Origin: JBBIRG01 sp964410965
GTDB taxonomy: Bacteria > CLD3 > SB21 > JBBIRG01
Assembly: GCA_964410965.1 (NCBI GenBank)
Contig: CAYPIY010000014.1
Location: 1-64,000 of the forward strand
Reading direction: 5' to 3'
DNA length: 64,000 nt
Part shown: positions 25,167 through 34,385 of the stretch, piece after piece
Position numbering within the stretch: the stretch's first letter is position 1
Layout: every line of letters begins with the position of its first letter
Program-made: the position numbers and the translations under genes
Notes under the pieces: model-generated
Seen by the model: the letters and a program-made list of their open reading frames with translations, nothing else
Told to the model about the DNA's origin: nothing
The model's database searches: none

Positions 25167-26603
25167 TTATCTGAGTCCTTTTGGAATATTCTTTAATGCG
25201 TCTTTCATCATTTGCTGATGAAATTGTTGATCGAAAAAAGTATTGTTATTGAAACGATAAGAAATAATGGGCGCATTGGCAGAAGTATTGATAATATTGA
25301 TTTGAGTTCCTTCAGCATCCGATAATTGCCTAATCGCATCATAATCCGGATATGTAATCCGCGTATGTATAAGGCTGACTGTTTTACATACAGATTTATT
25401 CTTCAGGACACGCAACAAATGGATCAGATGATATTTATTGATATCGGGCGAAAACAACACAAGATCGTTGTAACGGGATACCGGGTATTTATTTAAAAAA
25501 ATATCGATATCCTCCTGTGACGCAAGCACCAGTTTTAAGCCCATCGAGTCCAATCGGCTGTCCGGACCGTTTTCCGTGGGTCTCTGGAAGGAACCTGAAA
25601 ATTTGAGATTAGGAAACCATGTAAAAAACAAACCATCATCGCCAAGATTATTCATGGCTAAAGGCTTTCCGTAATCATAAATAAATGAACCGTCGGTGGT
25701 CATATGAATATCTTTGTAAGGCTTTTGATAAATATTCCGACGTAAATTTATAACAACACTCTCAGCACTTTTAATCCAGCTGTTGTTATTTGAGAAAAGT
25801 ATGTTGAAGTTTTTTAAATAAGATCGTTCTTTATATATTGTTACGGTCTTTAAAGATGCAAATACTTTATCTGATGTTATCATACTTTTTTCATTAAAAT
25901 CCACGTCATTCAGATTTAAGAAGCGAAGAGAGGGGAAATTTTCCGCATGAGAAACCAGTGAATCCAGCAAATTATATTTGAGAGCTGTTTCAGCCAATTC
26001 AAGTGTTTGCAGAGAATCAAAAGATATTCTGTGAATGAAAAAAGCCTTTTCCCTGATTTTTGTTTTATTGAAGGAAAGGGTTTTCAGTTTGTTCCAGAAC
26101 GAAGGGATTTTGCTCAGGTGATCTGCCAAAGCCGGGTCATCAATGGCATCCTGATTTTCCCATTTAAATTCGATAACCGAGAAATCCCTGATTCCGTCGA
26201 TCAGGGGCATGAGAAATTCCTGCGGCATGGATTTTCCATCATGTCTTTTAAAATACAGATTCTGTAATGATGCTCCCTGCGTTTTGATAAAATCCAGCAG
26301 TTTATCAAAATAATTTTTCGATGCAAAATCCCGGATGATCAGAGTTTTCAGTTTAAAACGGGAAATTGAATTCTGATAATTGTCCAGAAAATATTCGGTT
26401 TCTTTTGTTCCGCATAATTCCAGGAAAACAACGTCACCGTTATTATCCTGCAGGAGGTTATTGTGGCTGATTCCGTCTTTCGCAAGAATCCGGCTTGTTT
26501 GTTTCTTATCTCTGATCACGGAAAAAAATTCCTGATCGTCCTGAGCGTACAGGGAGCTACAGAACCATCCTCCGAAAAAAAACAGGATAAAAATCCGCTT
26601 CAT
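25167..26603 (-). CDS. Secreted leucine-rich-repeat-like protein, copy B
   Basis: 478 residues with signal peptide MKRIFILFFFGGWFCSSLYAQ. Degenerate LRR-like segments include 'LKTLSFNKTKIREKAF', 'LQTLELAETALKYNLL' and 'LRFLNLNDVDFNEKSM'. The gene is visibly richer in A+T than its operon-type neighbours. It begins 72 bp after the stop of rny on the same strand, without a clear terminator between them, so it may be read through from that operon. Function unknown. Confidence 0.7.
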   Translation of the reverse strand: MKRIFILFFFGGWFCSSLYAQDDQEFFSVIRDKKQTSRILAKDGISHNNLLQDNNGDVVFLELCGTKETEYFLDNYQNSISRFKLKTLIIRDFASKNYFDKLLDFIKTQGASLQNLYFKRHDGKSMPQEFLMPLIDGIRDFSVIEFKWENQDAIDDPALADHLSKIPSFWNKLKTLSFNKTKIREKAFFIHRISFDSLQTLELAETALKYNLLDSLVSHAENFPSLRFLNLNDVDFNEKSMITSDKVFASLKTVTIYKERSYLKNFNILFSNNNSWIKSAESVVINLRRNIYQKPYKDIHMTTDGSFIYDYGKPLAMNNLGDDGLFFTWFPNLKFSGSFQRPTENGPDSRLDSMGLKLVLASQEDIDIFLNKYPVSRYNDLVLFSPDINKYHLIHLLRVLKNKSVCKTVSLIHTRITYPDYDAIRQLSDAEGTQINIINTSANAPIISYRFNNNTFFDQQFHQQMMKDALKNIPKGLR

Positions 26604-26675
26604 ACTTATGACTCTTTCTGAAATGGTGGTGAGATATGGTTATCCATACAATTGGAAAAAAATGTGTTTCCTTTG

Positions 26676-28247
26676 TTACTTCGCCATATCGATCGCCCGG
26701 TATTCGCGGATCACGGTGATCTTGATCTGACCGGCGTAGGTCATATCGGTCTCGATTCGGTGAGCGAGATCATCGGCGAGAAGGACCGCTTTCGCGTCAT
26801 CGATCATCGCGCAGTCCACCATGATGCGGATCTCGCGGCCGGACTGAACGGCGAACGCATGGGTCACGCCCGGAACGGAGCGCGCGAGTTCCTCCAGGGC
26901 GTTCACCCGGGTCAGGTACAGGCTCAATGCCTGCCTTGACGCGCCGGGCCGTTCCTTGCTGATGACGTTCGCGATGTACACAAGCACGTTCACGGGATGG
27001 GTCACCGAGGGGTCTTCATGGTGCGCCAGTATGGCGTTCTGCACGACCTGGTTTTCGCCGTATTTTCTCGCGAGTTCCGCGCCGACGGCCGCATGATGCT
27101 GGTCGGTGCGTTCCGCGGCGAACCCGATGTCATGCAGGATGCCGGCGCGCTTGGCCAGCTGGACGTCCAGCCCGAGTTCGGCGGCCATGCTTCCGGCGAG
27201 CAGGGCGGTCTCGATGCTGTGCTGGAGCAGGTTCTGTCCGCTCATGTTGATGTATTTCAGCCTGCCGATCAGCTTGATAATTTCGATATGGGTTCCGTGT
27301 ACGGAGGTTTCAAACAGCGCCCGCTCGCCTTCGGCGATCACGTTTTCGTCAAACTCGCGCTTCGCTTTCTCCACCACGTCCTCGATGCGGCCGGGATGGA
27401 TGCGCCCGTCCACGACGAGCATTTCCAGCGCGAGCCGGGCGATCTCGCGGCGGATGGGATCGAAACCGGAAATCACGATCTTGTTGGGCGTATCGTCGAT
27501 CAAAACTTCGCATCCCGTGATGGTCTCGAACGCGCGGATATTACGTCCCTCGCGCCCGATGATGCGGCCTTTCATCTCGTTGTTCGGAAGGTTCACCACG
27601 GTGACGGTGCTTTCGACTGTCTCGTCGATCGCGCTGCGGTCAATGGCCTGAAGCAGGATGTTTCTCGCGTCCTCCCGCGCGGTGGCCTGGGCCTGGTCGC
27701 GGATCTGCCGGACGGCACGCGCCGCGTCGTTCCGGGCGCGCTCGTACATATGATCCATCAGCGCCTGCTTGGCCTCCTCGGCCGTCATGCGCGCGATCTG
27801 CTCAAGTTTCTGGTTCTGGACCTGGAGAAATTTGTCCACCTCGTTTTCTTTCCGGGAAAGGTCTTCGCTCCGTGTTTTCAGCTGGAGCTCTTTCTGGGCG
27901 ATCTCTTTTTCCTTGCGGTTGATCCAGTCGCCCTTCTGTTCGATGCTCCGCTCACGGCGCAGGAATTCGTCCTGCTGGTTTTTCATCTGGGCTTTGATGT
28001 TTTTCGTCTGCTCGTCAAACTCCTGTTTCTTGCGGTACCATTCCTCCTTGACTTCGAGCATTTTTTCCTTGACCAGGTTTTCGGATTCTTTTTTCGCGTC
28101 CTCCCGGATCTTCCCGGCTTCACGCTCCGCGTCGCGGATCCTTTTGGCCACATGGATACGGACCGCCCAGACCTGACCGAAAATAAACGCCGTGACAATC
28201 AGCACAAGCGCGGACAAAATGATGATGATGAGCAAAATATCGTTCAT
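26676..28247 (-). CDS. rny: Ribonuclease Y
   Basis: 523 residues. N-terminal membrane anchor (residues 1-25), a long coiled coil (about 30-200), a KH RNA-binding domain with GxxG in 'RIIGREGRN' (228-236) and an HD phosphodiesterase domain with H372-D373 in 'ILHDIGFA'. RNase Y is a membrane-bound endoribonuclease starting mRNA decay. The length and domain order are canonical. Downstream of zapA by 116 bp on the same strand. Confidence 0.97.
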   Translation of the reverse strand: MNDILLIIIILSALVLIVTAFIFGQVWAVRIHVAKRIRDAEREAGKIREDAKKESENLVKEKMLEVKEEWYRKKQEFDEQTKNIKAQMKNQQDEFLRRERSIEQKGDWINRKEKEIAQKELQLKTRSEDLSRKENEVDKFLQVQNQKLEQIARMTAEEAKQALMDHMYERARNDAARAVRQIRDQAQATAREDARNILLQAIDRSAIDETVESTVTVVNLPNNEMKGRIIGREGRNIRAFETITGCEVLIDDTPNKIVISGFDPIRREIARLALEMLVVDGRIHPGRIEDVVEKAKREFDENVIAEGERALFETSVHGTHIEIIKLIGRLKYINMSGQNLLQHSIETALLAGSMAAELGLDVQLAKRAGILHDIGFAAERTDQHHAAVGAELARKYGENQVVQNAILAHHEDPSVTHPVNVLVYIANVISKERPGASRQALSLYLTRVNALEELARSVPGVTHAFAVQSGREIRIMVDCAMIDDAKAVLLADDLAHRIETDMTYAGQIKITVIREYRAIDMAK

Positions 28248-28363
28248 GGGAATGTTCTCTTGGTTATGGATTCATGTATTTAAAATATAGTAACATACCT
28301 GTTTCGCCGTACCGGAACGGTGATCATGAATTCAGTGCAGCAAACCCGGATCGGAGCCGGATC

Positions 28364-28726
28364 CTACTCTTCGGAAAATAACGAGATTGTCTGGACTTCT
28401 TTCGCCCCGGCGATCGGGGGCTCGGAGTCGGCAGGCTCGTTGAGAGCTGAATCCATTAAATCGATGTAGGATTGGATGCGTTGTTCGACCGACTCCATCT
28501 GCTGCAGGGCCTGATCGCGGTACCTGTAATACTCGTCGGCGATATTCAGCGCCGTAAGAATCGCGAGTTTCAGGTTTGACTTGACTGCGCCGGATTTATT
28601 GATCTCCTGCATTTTCTGGTCCACCAGCGACGCGACTCGCTGCATGTGCTCCGGCGGAGAATCGCCCCTGAGTACATACTCGGAACCGAAGATCGTGACC
28701 CTGACAGTTTGTTTCTCGGCGGTCAT
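28364..28726 (-). CDS. zapA: Cell division protein ZapA
   Basis: 120 residues. ZapA binds and bundles FtsZ protofilaments. The N-terminal globular part 'VRVTIFGSEYVLRGD' and the 'LKLAILTALNIADEYYRYRD' helix are characteristic, followed by a coiled-coil tail. Its ATG overlaps the stop of the upstream coiled-coil gene (ATGA), implying translational coupling. Confidence 0.88.
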   Translation of the reverse strand: MTAEKQTVRVTIFGSEYVLRGDSPPEHMQRVASLVDQKMQEINKSGAVKSNLKLAILTALNIADEYYRYRDQALQQMESVEQRIQSYIDLMDSALNEPADSEPPIAGAKEVQTISLFSEE

Positions 28727-29250
28727 GCGTTCGGCTGGCTTAAGGTATCGGTTAAGGACGCAGGCTGCACCATGCGTTCCAGTTGATCCAATTTATTCAG
28801 TACGGCATGGATCCGTTCCCGGATCCGTTCTGTCATTTGGGAATTGACCGGAGCAATGACCGGTTCTTGCAGGTCCAGCCGGACCTCGTTCAGCTCCTGT
28901 TTTAGTTGCAGGGTTTCATGGGTTAAGGCAGCCACCGTCTTTTCCTGCCGGGTAACCGTTTCCTGCAGGTCCTTGATCTGCGCGTCTTTACTCTGGAGCG
29001 CCGCCTGCAGGCGGATCATCATCTGGTCTTTCTGGACCAGTTCCTTCGACAGATGATGTTTCGTCTGGTCGACGCCGTGCTTGTGCTTCTGGTAAAACAG
29101 CTGATATTCGGTGTTCTGTTGTTCCAGCTCATGGATCCGTTCCACGCATTTGTAGATCCGCTGTTCCAGCTGATTGACCCCGTCGGCTATCGAAGGAACG
29201 GCGGAAAATTTAGGTTCCCTTGCCCGGTTTTTTCGTATCACGGTTTTCAT
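28723..29250 (-). CDS. Coiled-coil protein coupled to zapA
   Basis: 175 residues, almost wholly heptad-repeat coiled coil from about residue 25 to 145, no signal peptide or membrane helix. The family is not recognised. It sits between pheT (6 bp upstream) and zapA (4-bp overlap), so it is made together with ZapA. A role as an FtsZ-ring accessory (in the style of ZapB) is a guess from context and architecture only. Confidence 0.7.
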   Translation of the reverse strand: MKTVIRKNRAREPKFSAVPSIADGVNQLEQRIYKCVERIHELEQQNTEYQLFYQKHKHGVDQTKHHLSKELVQKDQMMIRLQAALQSKDAQIKDLQETVTRQEKTVAALTHETLQLKQELNEVRLDLQEPVIAPVNSQMTERIRERIHAVLNKLDQLERMVQPASLTDTLSQPNA

Positions 29251-29256
29251 GTGAGC

Positions 29257-31683
29257 TCAGCGGATCTGCGCCGCATATTGTTTCTCCAGCTGTTGCAGGA
29301 TCGATTTCATCAGGCGGTCCACGTCATCCTCGACCAGCGTCCGTTCCGGCGACTGGAATTTCAGCGAAAACGCGAGGCTCTTTTTGTCTTTCGCGACCTG
29401 GTCGCCGGTATATACGTCAAATACCTCAGTATCGCACAACAGGGAACCGCCGGCTTTCCGGATAGTCTCTGCCAGCTGACCGGCCGGAATCACTCGGTCC
29501 ACTGTAACGGCCAAATCCCGCCGGATGAAAGGAAATCTGGGAATGGCCCGGTACACGGAACGCGAAACGGCCTGCCGGAATAAGGGCTGTAAACTGATTT
29601 CAAAAGCCCAAACCTCAGCGTCTATATCAAAATGTTTCAGGACGTTCCGTTTAATTTTACCGAACTGACCGATCCGGCGATTCCCCGACTCGCCGGCATG
29701 AACCACTTCCAAAGCCAGTTCAGTATAGACCGTACCCTCATTATATGAATTAAAATTCAGCTTATCAAGCATAAACTGAGCGATGACGTTTTGCACAGCG
29801 TTCTTCAGATCATAAAAATCGAAAGGGACGGGCCTGGAATCCCAGCGGACCGGATCACGGTTCCCGCATGCGCATCCCGCAAGAACCCATTCCTCCCGGG
29901 GTAATTCACCGCCGGTTGGAATGGTTCCGGCTGACTTCAGGAATGTTTTTCCGATTTCATAAATACGTACGTCCTGGTTTTTCTGGAACAGATTGTGCCG
30001 TACAATATCCAGAAGGCCCGGCAGCATTGTCCACCGCATCACGGAAAGATCTTCGTTGATCGGATTGAGAAGTTTCACGATACGGTCTTCTTCCACGGGA
30101 ACGATCAGCTGCTGGCCTTTCGGACTGACCATGGAATACGTTATGGTTTCGTTAAAACCGCATGATTGCAGGGCTTTATGAACCCTGGTACGGGCCTCAT
30201 CGTCTTTCGAGGCGGAAGGAACGTAATAGACCGGCGCCTGTTTCGAGGAGGGCAGGTTATCGTATCCGTATACGCGGGCGATTTCCTCGATCAGGTCATG
30301 TTCGGCATTCAGGTCTGTCCGGTAGGAAGGAGGAACCACGTCAAAGGTCAGATCATCAGCAATCAGCACGCCGCATTCCAGTTTTTTCAGTATACAGCTG
30401 ATGATTTCGGTGGAAATGGGCTGTCCCAGCAGCCGGCTGACGGCTGAATGGCGGAGCCGTATCTTACGCGGGGCCCCGGTCCTTGCGCGGATGTCAATCA
30501 CGCCTTTTGCGACCGTTCCGCCGGTGAGTCCGGCGATCAGCTGTGCGGCCCGGTCAATGGCGTAAATCACGCCGTCGGGATCGACCCCGCGGCTGAACCG
30601 CAGGGACGCGTCGGACATGATGTCCAGTTTCTTCATCGTGCGGCGGATACGCCCGGGGTCAAAATACGCGGATTCCAGTAGAACATTCACTGTCGTGTCG
30701 GATATTTCCGAATTCAGCCCGCCCATGACGCCCCCGAGCGCGACCGGCTTTTCCCCGTCGCAGATCATCACCGCGGGTTCATCCAGCCTGTGGATCTTCC
30801 GGTCCAGCGTCTGGAAAGTCTCTCCGGGACTGGAAGAACGGACGATGATTGCATGTCCCGCGAGGGTATCGTAATCGAACGCGTGCAGTGGCTGGCCGCA
30901 TTCAAGCATGACGTAATTCGTGATATCGACGATATTGCTGACGGAACGCACCCCGACCGATTCAAGCCTTTTCACGAGCCATTCCGGCGACGGGCCGGTT
31001 TTTACGTTGCGGATCACGCGGGCCGCGTACCTGGCGCAGCCTTCAGGATCGACGATCTGAACGGAGGCTAATTGCCCGACAGGAACGTTTTCCTCGGGAA
31101 CCTGCGGAACAGGAATCCTTACGGGGTTTTCCTGAATGACGGCTATTTCGCGGGCAATGCCGAGCAGGCTCAGCCCGTCAGGCCGGTTGGACGTCACATC
31201 CAGCGTAATCACGGTGTCCGATGAGCCAAGGTATTCCCCGAACGGCAATCCGGTCATGGACGCAGCCCTATCATCCAGAGGCCAGATCCCTTCCGATGTG
31301 CCGGATTCAAAACCCAGTTCACTTCGGGAACAGATCATCCCGAACGAGGCTTCGCCTCGTATCTTCGCCTGTTTGATTTCCATTCCGCCGGGCAAACGGC
31401 AGCCAATTGTCGCCACGGGTACGTATTGGCCTGCCGCGACATTCGGAGCGCCGCAAACGATGGATAAGATTTCCTTCCCTGTATCTACTTTCGTGACGGA
31501 TAATTTATCCGCATTCGGGTGCCGCTGTACTTCTTTGACATATCCGATCATCACGCCGGGGAACGGATCCTGATTAACGATATCTTCGACTGGAAAACCA
31601 GCCATGCTGATTTTGTGCGATAAATCCTTTATTGACAGATGTATATCTACGTATTCTTTGATCCAATTCAGCGAAATCTTCAT
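29257..31683 (-). CDS. pheT: Phenylalanyl-tRNA synthetase beta subunit
   Basis: 808 residues, full length. N-terminal tRNA-binding OB-fold (about 40-150, 'GYVKEVQRHPNADKLSVTKV'), B3/B4 editing domain (about 210-375, 'LECGQPLHAFDYD'), B5 domain, catalytic-like core ('MRWTMLPGLLDIVRHN') and C-terminal anticodon-binding FDX-ACB domain ('RFPFIRRDLAVTVD'). It forms an alpha2beta2 enzyme with PheS. pheS is not next to it: the gene upstream is divergent DUF1015. Heads the pheT-coil-zapA-rny unit. Confidence 0.97.
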   Translation of the reverse strand: MKISLNWIKEYVDIHLSIKDLSHKISMAGFPVEDIVNQDPFPGVMIGYVKEVQRHPNADKLSVTKVDTGKEILSIVCGAPNVAAGQYVPVATIGCRLPGGMEIKQAKIRGEASFGMICSRSELGFESGTSEGIWPLDDRAASMTGLPFGEYLGSSDTVITLDVTSNRPDGLSLLGIAREIAVIQENPVRIPVPQVPEENVPVGQLASVQIVDPEGCARYAARVIRNVKTGPSPEWLVKRLESVGVRSVSNIVDITNYVMLECGQPLHAFDYDTLAGHAIIVRSSSPGETFQTLDRKIHRLDEPAVMICDGEKPVALGGVMGGLNSEISDTTVNVLLESAYFDPGRIRRTMKKLDIMSDASLRFSRGVDPDGVIYAIDRAAQLIAGLTGGTVAKGVIDIRARTGAPRKIRLRHSAVSRLLGQPISTEIISCILKKLECGVLIADDLTFDVVPPSYRTDLNAEHDLIEEIARVYGYDNLPSSKQAPVYYVPSASKDDEARTRVHKALQSCGFNETITYSMVSPKGQQLIVPVEEDRIVKLLNPINEDLSVMRWTMLPGLLDIVRHNLFQKNQDVRIYEIGKTFLKSAGTIPTGGELPREEWVLAGCACGNRDPVRWDSRPVPFDFYDLKNAVQNVIAQFMLDKLNFNSYNEGTVYTELALEVVHAGESGNRRIGQFGKIKRNVLKHFDIDAEVWAFEISLQPLFRQAVSRSVYRAIPRFPFIRRDLAVTVDRVIPAGQLAETIRKAGGSLLCDTEVFDVYTGDQVAKDKKSLAFSLKFQSPERTLVEDDVDRLMKSILQQLEKQYAAQIR

Positions 31684-31734
31684 TCACGTTTCTCCGTATT
31701 CATTAAAATCCGGTTCAAAATAATATAATTTATT

Positions 31735-31763
31735 ATTATAATGTTATAATAAGTTATTTTCAA
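31735..31763 (-). promoter_or_regulatory. Promoter of the pheT-coil-zapA operon
   Basis: Minus strand TTGAAA (31763-31758), 17 bp, TATAAT (31740-31735). Start predicted near 31728, leader about 45 nt. Surrounding sequence is AT-rich, so some chance matches are expected, but spacing and fit are good. Confidence 0.6.
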
Positions 31764-31905
31764 TGATTTTTATATTGTTTTCCGATTTTGATATTCAAAT
31801 TGATATTCTTAACTTCATCATCACATCAGGGCCCATTCAATAGCGCTTTAATTGGAAACCGGTTTTATTTTCTGCAGGCATCCGTAAACAGAATCCCGAT
31901 TTTTA

Positions 31906-31934
31906 TTGAAATTCAGAAATATATTTGTTATATA
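31906..31934 (+). promoter_or_regulatory. Promoter of the DUF1015-serA-serC genes
   Basis: TTGAAA (31906-31911), 17 bp, TATATA (31929-31934, 4/6). Predicted start near 31941, about 40 nt before the chosen ATG at 31983, which also supports that start over upstream in-frame codons. Confidence 0.5.
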
Positions 31935-31982
31935 AACTATCGAAAAAACATTTGTTTCTTTTTCACCTACAACGAGGAACCT

Positions 31983-33233
31983 ATGGCCATTATCAGACCC
32001 TTTCCCGGCTTACGGCCGCCAAAAGAACTTGCCTCCAAAGTCGCTTCACTGCCGTATGACGTCATCAATTCCGAAGAGGCCCGGCAGCTGGCAAAAGGCA
32101 ATCCATACAGTTTTCTGCATGTTTCAAGACCTGAAATCGATCTTGATCCGAAAATCGACATTCACAGCGAAGAGGTTTATGCCAAAGCGACGGAAAATTT
32201 CAATAACTTCATCAAAAACGGCACGCTGAAAAAAGATCCGAAACCGTACTACTATCTCTATGAGCAAACGATGGGAAAAGTCGTGCAGGTCGGACTGGTC
32301 GTAACCGCAGCCGTGGACGATTATCAGAAAGAAATCATCAAGAAGCACGAACTCACGCGCAAAGACAAGGAAGAAGACCGTACGCGTCATGTTGAAGCGA
32401 CCAACGGCAACAACGAACCCGTGTTTTACACGTATCTCGCGAAACCTGAAATTGACGCCATCGTCAACCAATGGATTAAAAAAACTCCGGAATACGATTT
32501 CACCGCCGACGACGGAATCCGTCACCGGTTATGGGTCGTGGACGATCAATCCGCCATCGATCAGTTAACGAAGTTATTCGCGCAAATCCCGACGCTGTAC
32601 GTGTCAGACGGACATCACCGGAGCGCCGCGGCGAGCAATCTCTGCACGAAACTGCGGAAGCAGAATCCGAATTACACAGGGAACGAGCCGTTCAATTATT
32701 TTCTTACCGTGATCTTCCCGCACAATCATCTGTTTATCATGGATTATAACCGCATTGTGAAAGACCTGAACGGCATGTCGTCCGATGAATTCATGAAAAA
32801 AGTCGGCGAGAAATTTGAAGTAAAAAAATATGACCAGTCCGGTCCGTACAAGCCCGAAAAGAAACACACCTTCGGCATGTATCTCGATAAAACATGGTAT
32901 GTCCTGACCGCGAAGTCTTCCGTCTATGATGAAAAGGATCCCATCGACAGTTTAGACGTTCAGATCATGCAGAAACATTTATTGTCGCCTATTCTCGGAA
33001 TCAACGACCCGCGTACGGATAAACGGATTGATTTCGTCGGCGGTATCCGCGGTTTAGGCGAACTGGAACGCCGCGTGAATGAAACCGGATTCAAAGTCGC
33101 GTTCTCGATGTTCGCCACGTCCATTGAGGATCTGATTCGTGTGGCGGATTCAGGACAGATCATGCCGCCGAAGTCAACATGGTTCGAGCCGAAACTGCGC
33201 AGCGGACTTATTTGTCACTGGTTTAATTACTAA
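31983..33233 (+). CDS. DUF1015 family protein
   Basis: 416 residues. Starts with the family-typical 'MAIIRPFPGLRPPKELASKV' and contains 'LPYDVINSEEAR', 'HELTRKDKEEDRTRHVE' and 'YVSDGHHRSAAA', the conserved core. GAGGAA precedes the ATG; an open frame running 195 bases further upstream has no support. No signal peptide, cytoplasmic. The biochemical function is not established to my knowledge. It lies directly ahead of serA and serC, pointing to serine metabolism. Confidence 0.88.
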   Translation: MAIIRPFPGLRPPKELASKVASLPYDVINSEEARQLAKGNPYSFLHVSRPEIDLDPKIDIHSEEVYAKATENFNNFIKNGTLKKDPKPYYYLYEQTMGKVVQVGLVVTAAVDDYQKEIIKKHELTRKDKEEDRTRHVEATNGNNEPVFYTYLAKPEIDAIVNQWIKKTPEYDFTADDGIRHRLWVVDDQSAIDQLTKLFAQIPTLYVSDGHHRSAAASNLCTKLRKQNPNYTGNEPFNYFLTVIFPHNHLFIMDYNRIVKDLNGMSSDEFMKKVGEKFEVKKYDQSGPYKPEKKHTFGMYLDKTWYVLTAKSSVYDEKDPIDSLDVQIMQKHLLSPILGINDPRTDKRIDFVGGIRGLGELERRVNETGFKVAFSMFATSIEDLIRVADSGQIMPPKSTWFEPKLRSGLICHWFNY

Positions 33234-33238
33234 TATTA

Positions 33239-33327
33239 GCCACCAAGTCGCAAAGGCACGAAGATATATTCAATACGAAAAGCCACAACTCACTTGAAAA
33301 AACTTAGTGTCTTGGTGTCTTTGTGGC
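33239..33327. repeat. Palindromic pair of CACNAAGN repeats
   Basis: The left arm (33239-33263) reads GC, then CACCAAGT, CGCAAAGG, CACGAAG. The right arm (33303-33327) is the same design in reverse complement (CACAAAGA, CACCAAGA, CACTAAG). The two can pair over about 25 bases with mismatches, enclosing about 40 bases. It fills the gap between the DUF1015 gene and serA. Clear copies of the single arm lie at 14887, 35484 and 40347. Confidence 0.65.
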
Positions 33328-33375
33328 AAAACAACTGATCATTAACTAACTATTCACATAACAGCAGGTGAGATC

Positions 33376-34260
33376 ATGAAAATATTAATCTCGGACGCGT
33401 TTGACGCCGGGCTGCCCGAAAAACTCAAACAATTCGGTGAAGTCACCGACGATAAAAACCAGTTTACGGAAGCGGATATCATCCTGATCCGCAGCGCGAC
33501 GAAATGCAAGAAAGATTATTTAGATCAGGCGAAGAACTGCAAGTACATTATCCGCGGCGGCGTCGGGCTGGATAACGTGGATGTGAAATACGCGGAATCG
33601 AAAGGAATCATCGTAAAAAACACCGCATCGGCCTCAGCGATTGCCGTGGCGGAACTGGCGTTTTCCATGATGCTTGCGATCCCCAACCGGCTGATCGAAG
33701 CGCACAACAGCATGAAGGAAGGCAAATTCCTGAAGAACGAGCTCAAACGCACCGAGTTATACGGAAAAAACCTGACCGTGATCGGTACCGGAAATATCGG
33801 TATCGAAGTCGCACGCCGCGCGCACGCGTTCGGCATGAAAGTTTTCGGATATGATATCATCAAGCCCGCCGAACCGGTGATTACGATGATGCCGTCGGTC
33901 GAGGAAGCGGTGAAGAACGCCCATTATATCTCGTTGCATGTGCCGCTGACCGATACCACGAAAGGCATGATCAATAAAGACCTGATCGCGAAAATGCGGG
34001 ATGGCGTTTCGATCATCAACGCTGCCCGCGGTGAAGTGATCGTCGAGGAAGATGTCGCCGAAGCGCTGAAGAGCGGCAAGATGAAAGCCTATGCGACCGA
34101 TGTATGGTACAGCGACCCTCCGGCCCCGGCGTCGCCGATCCTCTCCGCGCCGAATACCATCATGGCTCCGCACATCGGCGCCTCCACGAAAGAAAATTTA
34201 CTCCGCATCGGCGAAGTGGTGATCCAGCTGATCTCGGATTACGTGAAAATGAAAAAATAA
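33376..34260 (+). CDS. serA: D-3-phosphoglycerate dehydrogenase, short form
   Basis: 294 residues of the D-2-hydroxyacid dehydrogenase family. NAD motif 'GTGNIGIEVARRAHAFGMKV', catalytic Arg in 'INAARGEVI' and His in 'PHIGASTKEN'. There is no ACT or ASB regulatory domain, so feedback by serine through ACT is unlikely. The assignment to serA rather than another 2-hydroxyacid dehydrogenase rests mainly on the neighbouring serC. AGGTGAG precedes the ATG. Confidence 0.85.
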   Translation: MKILISDAFDAGLPEKLKQFGEVTDDKNQFTEADIILIRSATKCKKDYLDQAKNCKYIIRGGVGLDNVDVKYAESKGIIVKNTASASAIAVAELAFSMMLAIPNRLIEAHNSMKEGKFLKNELKRTELYGKNLTVIGTGNIGIEVARRAHAFGMKVFGYDIIKPAEPVITMMPSVEEAVKNAHYISLHVPLTDTTKGMINKDLIAKMRDGVSIINAARGEVIVEEDVAEALKSGKMKAYATDVWYSDPPAPASPILSAPNTIMAPHIGASTKENLLRIGEVVIQLISDYVKMKK

Positions 34261-34267
34261 AAAACGA

Positions 34268-34358
34268 TAAACCTTGAAGGTCTGCAGCGTTAAAGTGAAA
34301 GAAAAAATATTTACCAAATTTAACAAATAATAATCAAGCGCAAGACCTTCAAGGTTTA
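34268..34358. repeat. Inverted repeat between serA and serC
   Basis: A perfect 16-base inverted pair: TAAACCTTGAAGGTCT (34268-34283) and its complement (34343-34358), 59 bases apart. Each arm is itself nearly palindromic (ACCTTGAAGGT). It could form a long hairpin in the serA-serC mRNA or be a dispersed repeat; no T-run follows, so it is not an obvious terminator. Confidence 0.6.
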
Positions 34359-34385
34359 GTAAACTAAATTAAAAGGAGAATCATC

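Noticed and set aside
26997..28283. 428-codon open frame opposite rny
   Set aside because: Shadow caused by codon bias in rny, which is a complete canonical RNase Y.
28248..28363. 6S RNA beside zapA
   Set aside because: In some bacteria ssrS follows zapA, but this gap is only 116 bp and shows no long bulged hairpin.
31788..31982. 65-codon N-terminal extension of the DUF1015 protein
   Set aside because: The family starts at MAIIRPF, an SD precedes that ATG, and the predicted promoter lies inside the would-be extension.
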